64,000 nt of DNA from Pigmentiphaga kullae (GTDB taxonomy: Bacteria > Pseudomonadota > Gammaproteobacteria > Burkholderiales > Burkholderiaceae_B): contig NZ_SGXC01000001.1 in assembly GCF_004216695.1 (NCBI RefSeq), positions 744,001 to 808,000 of the forward strand, read 5' to 3'. Both the position numbers and the translations under genes were made by a program. Shown one piece after another: positions 42,715 to 51,452 of this stretch; position 1 is the stretch's first letter, and the number at the start of each line of letters is the position of its first letter. Under the pieces are notes generated by a model that was not told the DNA's origin, did not search any database, and was given only the letters and a program-made list of their open reading frames with translations.

Positions 42715-43617
42715 TCACTGGCTGAGCCGGGAGCGGAGTTCTTCGAACAGAAAATCGTTCAGCAGCCGGCAGCGCCGAGGCACGAGTTCGCGCCGAGGCA
42801 TGTAGATGAACAGTTCCACCGGCCGCGACACGTACCCAACCTCGATCCGCGCAAGCTGGCCCTGGCGGACCAACGGCTCGGCATAGTAATCGGTGATCTG
42901 CCCCACTCCCGCGCCGTTGAGCACCAGCCAGCGCTGCGTACCGACATCCGAGACCGTGATCGCATGCGGCAGCTCCAGCGTCCGCATCTCGTTGCCGATC
43001 TTGAAGGACCACGGCCGGATGGCATCGTTGCGCGGGTGCCTCAAGGCGATGCAGCGGTGAGCATGAAGATCTTCCGGCTTCCTGGGCACCCCTTGCGCGG
43101 CCAGATACCCGGGCGCAGCACACAGATAGTGTCCGACTACGCCGATGCGGCGCGCCGTCAGCGAGCTGTCCGGCAGGCCGCCGCCGATGACGCCGATGTC
43201 GGCCTTCATCTGCACCATGTCGGCCAACTGATTCAGCACCAGCAGCTCGACGTGGATCGCCGGATGCCTGGCCCCGAACTCCAGCAACAGCGGCGCGATG
43301 GTGGAGGCTCCCAGGCTGTGTCCCACGGCCAGCCTGACCGTGCCCACCGCATCGTTGTGCCTTTCCCGCAGGGCCGCTTCCCCTTCTTCGATAAGCGCCA
43401 CGCCCTGACGGCACTTTTCGTAGAAGATGCGCCCCTCTTCGGTCAACCATACCTGGCGGGTCGTTCGCTGGAACAGCCTGATGTCCAGCCAGGCCTCCAG
43501 TTGCGCGATTTGCGAACTGACGGCCTGCGGGGCGATCTTCAGCTTGCTTGCAGCCTCGCTGAAATTCTTCGCCTGCGCGGCTTGCAGGAAAGTGGAAATG
43601 AGCCGTAGTCGATCCAT
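42715..43617 (-). CDS. LysR-family transcriptional regulator
   Basis: 300 residues, CrgA-like LysR: MDRLRLISTFLQAAQAKNFSEAASKLKIAPQAVSSQI then LFQRTTRQVWLTEEGRIFYEKC. Divergent from the Bug/sulfatase pair at 43728-46312 with 110 bases between starts, so it most likely controls that pair. The gap contains no striking repeat by eye. Confidence 0.92.
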   Translation of the reverse strand: MDRLRLISTFLQAAQAKNFSEAASKLKIAPQAVSSQIAQLEAWLDIRLFQRTTRQVWLTEEGRIFYEKCRQGVALIEEGEAALRERHNDAVGTVRLAVGHSLGASTIAPLLLEFGARHPAIHVELLVLNQLADMVQMKADIGVIGGGLPDSSLTARRIGVVGHYLCAAPGYLAAQGVPRKPEDLHAHRCIALRHPRNDAIRPWSFKIGNEMRTLELPHAITVSDVGTQRWLVLNGAGVGQITDYYAEPLVRQGQLARIEVGYVSRPVELFIYMPRRELVPRRCRLLNDFLFEELRSRLSQ

Positions 43618-43727
43618 GGCGATTTACATCGGCTCCCTGCAAGTGTTTCCGGTCGGCGGCACTATGCCAGAGCAGGTGCGGTCGGTAAAGTGCCTCGCAT
43701 CCCAACGCCGACGCGCTTTCCGCCGCC

Positions 43728-44696
43728 ATGAAACGCACGCACGCCATTGCCGCCTGTCTCGCGGCGTTATCCCTGTCCGCCCACGCGGCCGGCACGTTTC
43801 CCTCGCACCCGGTCACCTTCGTCGTCCCTTTTCCGCCCGGCGGGGGCGTCGATCCCGTCGCGCGGCTGGTCGGAACGAAGCTGGCCGAGAAATGGGGCCA
43901 ACCCGTCATCGTCAGCAACCGTCCGGGCGCCAGCGGCAACATCGGCAGCGATCTGGTGGCGCGGGCGGCCCCCGATGGCCATACGCTGCTGGTCACGACC
44001 AACAGCTTCCTGATCAACCCCCACGTGCTGAGCCCGGCGAACAAGGCCAAGGCGGACGCCGTGGCCGACTTCAAGCCCGTGGCGATGCTGTCGACCACGC
44101 CGCTCGTCGCCCTGGTCCACCCCTCGGTGCCGGCCAGAAACCTGGCGGACCTGGCGGCGCTCGCGCGCAAGGAGCCGGGACTGCTGTTCGCCGGGTCCGG
44201 CAACGGATCGCCCATGCACATGGCCGGCGAACTGTTCAAGAAGGCGGCCGGCGTGTCGATGACCTATTCGCCCTACCGGGGCATCGGACTGGCCATGAAC
44301 GACGTCCTGGGCGGGCACGTGAAAGTCATCTTCGTGGGCCTGGCCGGCGGCAAGGCGCAGATCGATTCGGGCAAACTCGTCCCGCTGGCCACGCTCGAAA
44401 ACAGGCGGACGCCCCTGCTTCCCGAGGTGCCCACGGCCGAGGAGCAAGGCTTCCCAGGCACGCTGATGGACGCCTGGTTCGGCATGTACGGCCCCAGGGA
44501 CCTGCCGCCCGGCCTTGTCGCGCGGATCAACGAAGACGTCAACGCCGTCCTGAAAGACCCCGCCGTCGCGAAACAGCTGGCCGAGATGAGCCAGGCGCCC
44601 GAGCCCATGAGTCCCTCGGCCTTCGCCGCCAAGGTGAAAGCCGATTACGACCGCTATGGCCGCATCATCCGCGACGCGCACATCCAGCCGGAATGA
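43728..44696 (+). CDS. Bug-family periplasmic solute receptor
   Basis: 322 residues. Signal peptide to about residue 21 (LSAHAAG); the mature chain has FPSHPVTFVVPFPPGGGVDPVAR, SNRPGASGNIGSDLVARAAPDGHTLLV and MTYSPYRGIGLAM. The stop overlaps the sulfatase start (ATGA at 44693-44696), so receptor and sulfatase are translationally coupled. This is the tightest of the four Bug-sulfatase pairs and strongly implies a shared substrate. Confidence 0.93.
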   Translation: MKRTHAIAACLAALSLSAHAAGTFPSHPVTFVVPFPPGGGVDPVARLVGTKLAEKWGQPVIVSNRPGASGNIGSDLVARAAPDGHTLLVTTNSFLINPHVLSPANKAKADAVADFKPVAMLSTTPLVALVHPSVPARNLADLAALARKEPGLLFAGSGNGSPMHMAGELFKKAAGVSMTYSPYRGIGLAMNDVLGGHVKVIFVGLAGGKAQIDSGKLVPLATLENRRTPLLPEVPTAEEQGFPGTLMDAWFGMYGPRDLPPGLVARINEDVNAVLKDPAVAKQLAEMSQAPEPMSPSAFAAKVKADYDRYGRIIRDAHIQPE

Positions 44697-46312
44697 TCAT
44701 GCCGCGCCCCCGCTCCGCCCCGAACATCCTGCTGATCATGACGGATCAGCACCGCGCCGACCATCTCGGCTGCTACGGCAACGGCGTGCTGCGCACGCCT
44801 CACATCGACGCCATCGCCGGGCGCGGCGTCCGCGCCGAACACTTCTATGTGGCCAATACCACCTGTATGTCGAACCGCGCCACGCTGATGACGGGCCGCA
44901 TGCCCTCGCGGCACGGCGTGGTCCACAACGGGATCAATCTCGATCGTGGCCACGTCACGTTCGTCGACCTTCTGAAAGACGCGGGCTATGCCACCGCGCT
45001 GATAGGCAAGTCCCATCTCCAGGCCTTCGGCTACGACGGCCCGGGCCGGCGCGCCTGGACGAACACGGGAACGGGAACACCGCCGAATCCCGTGCTGCGG
45101 GACGCCGTGCGCGCCACCCGCTCAGGCCCGCAATACCTGAACGAGTGGACACCGCTCTGGCGAGAGGGCGGCCGTTCGGGGGTGGACACCCCTTACTATG
45201 GCTTCGATCACGTCGAGCTCTGCACCCTGCACGGCGATCAGGTCGGCGGCGACTACGATGCGTGGCTGGCCCGCCACCATGCCGATCCAGCCAGCCTGCG
45301 CGGCGCCGCCAACGCCATTTCCGGCCCGCGCCATGGCGCTCCCCAGGCCTGGCGGACGCGCATGCCCGAACATCTCTATCCCTCCGCCTACATCGGCGAG
45401 CGCACATGCGCCTGGCTGGAAGAACATGCGCGCCAACGCGCCACCCAGCCCTTCTTCCTGCAGTGCTCGTTCCCCGATCCCCACCATCCCTATACCCCGC
45501 CCGGGCGCTTCTGGGACATGTACCGGCCGCAGGACATCCCGTTGCCGCCGACATTCTTCCAGCAACCGCGGCCGGATGCGATCGAGCGCATCCATGGCCG
45601 CACACGCAATGGCCAGAGCCGCGAAGGCACGGCCGCGTTTTCCGTATCCCCGGCCGAATGCCGGGAAATCATCGCGCTGACCTACGGCATGATCTCGATG
45701 ATCGACGAACAGGTCGGACGCATCGACGCCACCCTCGACCGGCTGGGCCTGCGGGACGACACCGTGGTGATCTTCACCAGCGACCATGGCGACCTGATGG
45801 GGGACTACGGCACGATGCTCAAGGGCCCCATCCATGCGCAGGGCGTCATACGCGTGCCCTTCATCTGGCGCGAAGGACAAGGAAGGCACGCAGGTACGAC
45901 GCTGGATATGCCCGCCGGCACCCTGGACATCGCGCGGACCATCCTGGAGAAGGCGGGTGTCGCCCCGTACAACGGCCTCCAGGGGCTCAGCCTCCTGCCC
46001 TGGCTGGAAGGCCGCCACGGAGGCCCGCCTCGCCGGCGCGGCATGGTCATCGAAAGCGAGCAGCCGCGCCAGACCGATCCCGATCTTCCCCGGCTGCGGG
46101 TACGCAGCCTGGTGACCGACCGGTGGCGGATCACGCTTTCCAATCACCCGCAGGCGGGCGAACTGTACGACCTGCGCGAGGACCCCCTGGAGACGCACAA
46201 CCTCTGGGCTTCGGCGGATGCCCGCGCCCGGCGGGAAGACCTCCTGGTGCAACTGGTCCAGGAGATGCTGGATCTGTCTGATGAATCGCCGCTGCCCGCC
46301 GCCGTAGCCTGA
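44693..46312 (+). CDS. Sulfatase with variant C-M-S-N-R active-site motif
   Basis: 539 residues. Paralogue of the 19588-21180 enzyme: NILLIMTDQHRADHLGCYGN, PYYGFDHVELC, FPDPHHPYTPPGRFW and TSDHGDLMGDYG. The formylglycine position is Cys58 in C-M-S-N-R (then ATLMTGR): the Pro of the C-x-P-x-R recognition motif is Ser. All metal-site motifs are intact. Either the maturase tolerates this, another maturase is used, or the Cys acts unmodified. The ATG at 44693 overlaps the Bug stop; a second ATG at 44699 is possible. No signal peptide. Confidence 0.88.
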   Translation: MIMPRPRSAPNILLIMTDQHRADHLGCYGNGVLRTPHIDAIAGRGVRAEHFYVANTTCMSNRATLMTGRMPSRHGVVHNGINLDRGHVTFVDLLKDAGYATALIGKSHLQAFGYDGPGRRAWTNTGTGTPPNPVLRDAVRATRSGPQYLNEWTPLWREGGRSGVDTPYYGFDHVELCTLHGDQVGGDYDAWLARHHADPASLRGAANAISGPRHGAPQAWRTRMPEHLYPSAYIGERTCAWLEEHARQRATQPFFLQCSFPDPHHPYTPPGRFWDMYRPQDIPLPPTFFQQPRPDAIERIHGRTRNGQSREGTAAFSVSPAECREIIALTYGMISMIDEQVGRIDATLDRLGLRDDTVVIFTSDHGDLMGDYGTMLKGPIHAQGVIRVPFIWREGQGRHAGTTLDMPAGTLDIARTILEKAGVAPYNGLQGLSLLPWLEGRHGGPPRRRGMVIESEQPRQTDPDLPRLRVRSLVTDRWRITLSNHPQAGELYDLREDPLETHNLWASADARARREDLLVQLVQEMLDLSDESPLPAAVA

Positions 46313-46349
46313 GCGGCCCACCGGTTCTAGACGGTACGTGGGTGGGGGC

Positions 46350-47381
46350 TCAACCGCCCCTGCCCGCCTCCTCTTCCAGCAACTGCCCGACCACCCGCCT
46401 GGCCCGCACCGCCGCCGTATCGATCGGCAGCAGGACGGGCTTCAGGCTCATCAGGTCGGCCGTGCCCATGGCCTGCTGGACCGCCTCCAGCATGGGCTTG
46501 TCCTGCTGGCCGAACCCCACCTGCTGCCAGTGCGCGATGGCCCGGTCCATCTCTTCGTCGGCCACGCGGAAGTTGCGGCTGTGGGCGAAGAAGTAGTGCG
46601 TGGACGTTTCCGTTTCCGGCGTCACGATGTGGGCGGTGAAGCTCTGCCCCCCTTCTTCCCTGGGCCGCCCGGCGGGCGTGACGCCCGTGTCCAGGCGCAG
46701 CAGGCAGGGCGGGTCCCAGCGCATGTCCAGCCATTGGTCCACCGGCGAGCGGCCGTCGTAGCCGGGCAGGCGCTTGGCGAACATGGGCGAGGCCTCGCCG
46801 TCCGGACACCACAGGTTGCTGTGCACAGTGCGCCCGTCCTGCCTGACCTCGTGCCGGCCCTTCAGGATGGCTTCGCTGGAATGGAAGTTGGTGTGCACGA
46901 ACTGGGTGTGGCTCAGGTCGAGCAGGTTGTCGGTCTCCAGCAGGTAGTTGGCCCGCACGTGCAGGTAGCCGTCCACCCGGCGCCGCGCCGGGTCGTCCAG
47001 GAAGGAGAAGTCCGGGATGGCGGACGCATCGGCCAGCGCCGGCTCTCCCAGCCAAACCCACAGCAGCGTGTATTTCTCGATGGCGGGAAAAGCGCGCACC
47101 TGGGCCGCCTGCGGAATCCTGCCGTCGCCGTGCGGATTGCCCACGCATTTGCCGCTGCCATCGAACCGCAGCCCGTGATAGCCGCATTCGACGACGTCGC
47201 CCTCTACCCTGCCCCGGCTCAGCGGCGCGAAGCGATGAGGACATCTATCGTGCAGGGCGACCGGGCGGCCGTCCTCCCGCCTGTAGAAAACCAGCGGCGT
47301 ATCGGCGATCCGCCGGGCCAGCATGCGGCCGTCGATCTCGCCCGACCATCCCGCCATGTACCAGGTATTGCGCAAAAACAT
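46350..47381 (-). CDS. VanA-type Rieske oxygenase (O-demethylase-like)
   Basis: 343 residues, single-component-type alpha3 Rieske oxygenase. Rieske ligands are Cys47/His49 (CPHRFAPLS) and Cys66/His69 (CGYHG). The mononuclear iron site is NLLDLSHTQFVH with Asp154, His157 and His162. Such enzymes (vanillate or dicamba demethylases) usually remove O-methyl groups and need a separate VanB-like reductase, which is not in the window. GGGAG before the ATG at 47381. Co-transcribed with the Bug gene upstream (13 bases). Confidence 0.9.
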   Translation of the reverse strand: MFLRNTWYMAGWSGEIDGRMLARRIADTPLVFYRREDGRPVALHDRCPHRFAPLSRGRVEGDVVECGYHGLRFDGSGKCVGNPHGDGRIPQAAQVRAFPAIEKYTLLWVWLGEPALADASAIPDFSFLDDPARRRVDGYLHVRANYLLETDNLLDLSHTQFVHTNFHSSEAILKGRHEVRQDGRTVHSNLWCPDGEASPMFAKRLPGYDGRSPVDQWLDMRWDPPCLLRLDTGVTPAGRPREEGGQSFTAHIVTPETETSTHYFFAHSRNFRVADEEMDRAIAHWQQVGFGQQDKPMLEAVQQAMGTADLMSLKPVLLPIDTAAVRARRVVGQLLEEEAGRGG

Positions 47382-47394
47382 GTACCGCTCCCAT

Positions 47395-48372
47395 TCAATC
47401 GACCTTGATGCCCAGTTGCTTGACGATCGTTCCGTACTCCTCGTATTGCGAAGCGAAGAAACGCAGGAAAGCCGTCCGGTCCAGCCCGCCGGGCTCGACA
47501 CCCAGCTGGGCGATGCGCCGCCGCGTGTCGGGATCCGCCAGCGTGGCCTCGGCGGCGGCGGCCAGCTTGTCCACGGCTTGCCGGGGCGTGGCGGCCGGGG
47601 CGAACAGGCCGAACCACTGCGTCATCTGCACCGGCGCATAGCCCGCCTCGATAGTGGTGGGCAGCTCGGCCAGGAAGTCCGTCCGCTTCTTCGCGGTCAC
47701 CGCCAGGGCCTTGAGCTTGCCCGAGCGGATATAGGTGATGGTGGAGGCGATGGGCAGGACCGAGAAATCGAGCCTGCCGGCGACCAGGTCGTTGATGATG
47801 GCGGGCTCGCTCTTGTAGGCGATCTCGGTAACCGGCAGCGACGCCGCGTGCCCGAAGAGCTGCGACACGATGTTGGTCGTCGCCCCCGTTCCCAGCGACC
47901 CGAAGTTGATCGGCCGCCCGGCCTTCGCGGCCGACGCGGTAAAGTCGCGCAGGTTGCCGGCCGGGGTCTCGGCCGACACCAGGAAGACGCTGGGCGACGA
48001 TGCCACGTAGGCCACGGCCGCGAAATCCTTCCTGGCATCGTAGGGCACGCTGGCGTACACGTGCGGGTTGATGGCCATCACACCCGAGCTGCCCAGCATG
48101 ACCGTATAGCCGTCGGCCGCCGCCTGCGCCGTGGCGCGGGCGGCGATGAAGCCGCTGGCGCCCACGCGGTTCTCGACGATGACGCTTTGCCCCAGGCGCG
48201 TGGCCATGCCCTGCGCCAGGATCCGGCCCAGCAGGTCGGCCTGGCTGCCTGGCGCATTGGCCACGTAAATCGATACCGGCCGCGACGGAAATTCATCGGC
48301 GCGCGCCGGTCCGGCCAGCGCGCCCGAACAGGCGGCCGCGCACGCCGCATACACCATGCTTCGTCTCCACAT
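47395..48372 (-). CDS. Bug-family periplasmic solute receptor
   Basis: 325 residues from the ATG at 48372 (MWRRSMVYAACAAACSGALAG, signal peptide ending near PARADE). Mature motifs: FPSRPVSIYVANAPGSQADLLGR, ENRVGASGFIAARATAQAAADGYTVMLG. A longer start at 48432 would give an N-terminus unlike a signal peptide. GGAG lies close to the chosen ATG. It feeds an operon with the VanA-type oxygenase, so a methoxylated aromatic acid is a reasonable ligand guess. Divergent from a LysR gene. Confidence 0.92.
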   Translation of the reverse strand: MWRRSMVYAACAAACSGALAGPARADEFPSRPVSIYVANAPGSQADLLGRILAQGMATRLGQSVIVENRVGASGFIAARATAQAAADGYTVMLGSSGVMAINPHVYASVPYDARKDFAAVAYVASSPSVFLVSAETPAGNLRDFTASAAKAGRPINFGSLGTGATTNIVSQLFGHAASLPVTEIAYKSEPAIINDLVAGRLDFSVLPIASTITYIRSGKLKALAVTAKKRTDFLAELPTTIEAGYAPVQMTQWFGLFAPAATPRQAVDKLAAAAEATLADPDTRRRIAQLGVEPGGLDRTAFLRFFASQYEEYGTIVKQLGIKVD

Positions 48373-48455
48373 GTCTCCAACCCCTCTTGTCTGCTTCTGT
48401 CGGGTGAGGAAACATGCTATTGGTACGGGCATAATTGCTCAAACAAATTTTCATC

Positions 48456-49394
48456 ATGTCCACTATTGATGATGTAGATGTGCTGGCGGGCCGGCTGGAC
48501 TTGAACCTGCTGCGGGTCTTCATGGCCGTGATGCAGGAACGCAGCATCACCCTGGCTGGATCGCGGCTGGGCCTGACCCAGTCCGCCACCAGTGCGGCCG
48601 TCAATCGCCTGCGCCAGCAGTTGAACGACCAGTTGTTCGTGCGCACGCGCCAGGGCATGGAGCCGACCAGCCTAGCCATCGCGCTGGCCACGCCGGTGGG
48701 CAACGCGCTGGGGTTGATCCGCGATGCGCTGGAGGAATCGCGCGGCTTCGACGCGCGGACGACGGCGCGGGAGTTCCGGCTGTTGATGACGGACGTCGGC
48801 GAACTGATGTTCCTGCCGCGGTTGACGGCCTGGGTGCACGAACATGCGCCCGGCGTGCGCCTGAGCTGCCGGCAGGTGCCGCGCGACCAGTACGGCGCCG
48901 AGCTGGAGACCGGCGGCGCCGACCTGGCCCTGGGCATGCTGCCGCTGGGCGAACGGGACTTCGTGCAGCAGCGGCTCAAGGACGAAACCCTGGTCTGCCT
49001 GGCCTGCGCCGGCAACCCGGTCGCGCGCAAGCGCCTGACGATGGACGCTTTCCTGTCGCTGCCGCACGTGGTGATCCGCGCGCCCGCGATGGGCGACCGG
49101 TTCGTGGTCAAGGCGCTGGGCGAGCGAGCCGGCCGGCGCAAGATCGTGGCCGAGGTCCAGCACTATCTGTCGGTGCCCATGATCCTGCGCGACAGCCCCT
49201 TCCTGGCGGTGGTGTCGACCTCGGTGGCGGCGGAACTTGCCGGACCCAACCGGCTGGCGGCCCTGCCGCTGCCCTTCAAGCTGGAGCCCCTGGCAATCCG
49301 GCAGTTCTGGCACAAGCGCTGGAACAACGATCCGGGCCACCGCTGGCTGAGGAGCGGCATCGTGTCGCTGTTCGGCAGGGCGGCGCGGCGCTAA
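48456..49394 (+). CDS. LysR-family transcriptional regulator
   Basis: 312 residues, NodD/NahR-like layout: LDLNLLRVFMAVMQERSITLAGSRLGLTQSATSAAVNRLR, then the long effector domain ending HKRWNNDPGHRWLRSGIVSLF. Divergent from the Bug/Rieske operon (83 bases between starts), its probable target. The stop overlaps the stop of the next, converging LysR gene by 4 bases. Confidence 0.92.
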   Translation: MSTIDDVDVLAGRLDLNLLRVFMAVMQERSITLAGSRLGLTQSATSAAVNRLRQQLNDQLFVRTRQGMEPTSLAIALATPVGNALGLIRDALEESRGFDARTTAREFRLLMTDVGELMFLPRLTAWVHEHAPGVRLSCRQVPRDQYGAELETGGADLALGMLPLGERDFVQQRLKDETLVCLACAGNPVARKRLTMDAFLSLPHVVIRAPAMGDRFVVKALGERAGRRKIVAEVQHYLSVPMILRDSPFLAVVSTSVAAELAGPNRLAALPLPFKLEPLAIRQFWHKRWNNDPGHRWLRSGIVSLFGRAARR

Positions 49395-50344
49395 CTCGTG
49401 CCTTTCCGGCCGCGCTTGCCTTGCTGGCTGCCGAACAGTTCGACCAGGCTCTCGCGCAGCCAGGTCAGCGCGGGATCCGCGTGATAGCGGTGGTGCCAGT
49501 ACATGTTCAGGTCGAACACCGGAAACTTCACCGGAGATTCGCAGATTTCGAGGTTGGATTCCCGCACGGCCAACCGGCCGAAGTTGCTGGGCACGGGCGC
49601 GATCAGATTGGTGTCGGCCACGATGGGAAGCACCGACAGGAAGCTGCGCACGCGCAGCGCGATTTCGGCGCGCACCGCGCGGCTGAGCAGCACGCCCTCG
49701 ACCGCCGCCAGGTGATGCGTCGCCGGCGGAGCGGCAAGGATGTGGCGCGAGTTGCGCAGCTGGCCCAGCGTCAGGGGCTTTCCCTGCGTGGCGCGGTCTT
49801 TGCGCCGCACGTAGACGAAGTGCTCGGGAAACAGCGTCTGCTGGTGTATCTGCTTACCCAAGCCGGGAATGAAACCCATGGCCATGTCGATGTCGCCCGA
49901 GGCCAGGCCCTCGCCCAGTTCCCGCAAGTCCGCCGAGAGGCTTTCCACCGTGATGCCGGGCGCGTGCTCGCCCAGGTAGGCCAGCAGCTTGGGCAGGAAA
50001 TAGCGCTCGCCGGCATCGCTCATGGCGATGCGGAACGAGCGGTTGGCATCCTGGGGCTTGAACTCCGTTCGTTCTATGGTGGTCCGCACGGTTTGCAGCG
50101 CGGACGCGACGGGTATCGATAGTTGTTCGGCGAAGGGCGTCGGCACGACGCCGCGCTGCATGCGCACGAATAACGGATCGCCGTAGGTTTCGCGCAGCTT
50201 GGCCAGGCCGTAGCTGACCGCCGGCTGCGACAGGCCCAGCCGTTGTCCGCAGGCGGTCAGGTTGCGCGTCTGGTAGATGGTGTCGAACAGCTCAAGCAGG
50301 TTGAGGTCGATCTGCCGGGTTAGGGGCCGGGCCGTCGGGCGCAT
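49391..50344 (-). CDS. LysR-family transcriptional regulator
   Basis: 317 residues, NodD/NahR-like: IDLNLLELFDTIYQTRNLTACGQRLGLSQPAVSYGLAKLRETYGDPLF, ending MYWHHRYHADPALTWLRESLVELFG. A close relative in architecture to the adjacent LysR protein, suggesting related effectors. Divergent from the Bug/SDR/DMT operon with 98 bases between starts; paired GATATC elements in that gap are a likely binding region. Confidence 0.92.
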   Translation of the reverse strand: MRPTARPLTRQIDLNLLELFDTIYQTRNLTACGQRLGLSQPAVSYGLAKLRETYGDPLFVRMQRGVVPTPFAEQLSIPVASALQTVRTTIERTEFKPQDANRSFRIAMSDAGERYFLPKLLAYLGEHAPGITVESLSADLRELGEGLASGDIDMAMGFIPGLGKQIHQQTLFPEHFVYVRRKDRATQGKPLTLGQLRNSRHILAAPPATHHLAAVEGVLLSRAVRAEIALRVRSFLSVLPIVADTNLIAPVPSNFGRLAVRESNLEICESPVKFPVFDLNMYWHHRYHADPALTWLRESLVELFGSQQGKRGRKGTS

Positions 50345-50349
50345 GGTCA

Positions 50350-50370
50350 GATATCAGTGGATTCGATATC
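50350..50370. promoter_or_regulatory. Paired GATATC elements, likely LysR site
   Basis: GATATC at 50350-50355 and 50365-50370, 15 bases start-to-start, in the 98-base divergent gap just upstream of the LysR ATG. LysR proteins recognise short interrupted dyads of about this size (T-N11-A type) near their own start. Inferred. Confidence 0.4.
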
Positions 50371-50442
50371 ACAAATCTTATCTTTTAATTTCTCAAATGA
50401 GTACCCGTCCCCTAGAGTAGCAGCGCCAAGGGAGGCAATACC

Positions 50443-51420
50443 ATGAACCTGCACATACGACTGGCCGTCCTGGCCGGCATTCTTTCCATGGCCGCCACGG
50501 CGGCGAACGCGCAGTCTTTCCCCACGAAACCCGTCCGCATCCTCACCCCCTCTTCCGTGGGCAGCGGCCCCGACGTCGCGCTGCGGGCCATTGCCGAACA
50601 GCTAGGCAGGAAATGGGGGCAGCCCGTGATCGTCGACAACCGCCCGGGCGGCAACGGCTTCGTCGCCACCGGCCTGTTCAAGCAGGCCAAGCCCGACGGC
50701 TACGAACTGATCGCGCCGGACAGCAGCCACATCGCGACGCATCCGCACACCTTCCGCAAGCTGCCCTACGACCCGCGCAAGGACTTCGAGCCGATACGGC
50801 CGATCCTGAATACCGCGTTCTTCGTCGTGGTCGGCGCGAACAGCCCCTACAAGACGCTGGGGGACATCATCCGGGCCGCGAAGGAGCAGCCCGGCAGGGT
50901 GACCTATGGATCGTGGTTCGTGGGCAGTCCCGGACACCTGGGCGGACTGCGGCTGCAATCGCTCAAAGGCATCGAGATGCTGCACGTGCCGTTCAAGGAC
51001 ATGGGCCAGTTGATGGCCGCCGTCGCCGCCGGGGAAGTCGGGTGGACGCTGGGCAGCGACGCCAGCGCGGGGCCGCTGGAGAAAGCGGGCAAGCTGCGCT
51101 ATCTCGCGATCGCCGCGCCCACCCGATCGCCCATCCATCCGCAGGTGCCTTCCGTGGGCGAAAGCCCGGACACGAAGGGGTACGACGTGCAGGCCTGGGT
51201 CGGCCTGTTCGCGCCGTCCGGCACGCCCGAAGCGGTCAAGCAGCGCATCAGCGACGACGTCGCCGCCGTCCTGAAGTCGCCGCAGATCGTCGAACGCTAC
51301 CGGCTGCTGGGCTACGAGAACCCGGATCTCGATCCCGGGCAGTTCGCCGCCCGCATCCAGCGCGATACGGACGCCTGGGGCGCCGTCATCAAGCAGGCCG
51401 GCCTGCGGCTGGACGACTGA
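50443..51420 (+). CDS. Bug-family periplasmic solute receptor
   Basis: 325 residues. Signal peptide to about residue 23 (AANAQS); mature chain FPTKPVRILTPSSVGSGPDVALRA, DNRPGGNGFVATGLFKQAKPDGYELIAP. GGGAGG lies about 7 bases before the ATG. Its PSSVGSGPDV phrase is like that of the receptor at 21244 (PSSPGSGPDV), so the two may bind similar ligands. First gene of an operon with an SDR and a DMT-family transporter; divergent from its LysR regulator. Confidence 0.93.
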   Translation: MNLHIRLAVLAGILSMAATAANAQSFPTKPVRILTPSSVGSGPDVALRAIAEQLGRKWGQPVIVDNRPGGNGFVATGLFKQAKPDGYELIAPDSSHIATHPHTFRKLPYDPRKDFEPIRPILNTAFFVVVGANSPYKTLGDIIRAAKEQPGRVTYGSWFVGSPGHLGGLRLQSLKGIEMLHVPFKDMGQLMAAVAAGEVGWTLGSDASAGPLEKAGKLRYLAIAAPTRSPIHPQVPSVGESPDTKGYDVQAWVGLFAPSGTPEAVKQRISDDVAAVLKSPQIVERYRLLGYENPDLDPGQFAARIQRDTDAWGAVIKQAGLRLDD

Positions 51421-51452
51421 CCTCCACGCGCAACCAGAAGAGGAAGCTTTTC

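Noticed and set aside
46317-46342. Possible hairpin (CCCAC ... GTGGG) between converging sulfatase and Rieske genes
   Set aside because: Short stem with a large loop or bulge and no T-run; not convincing as a terminator.
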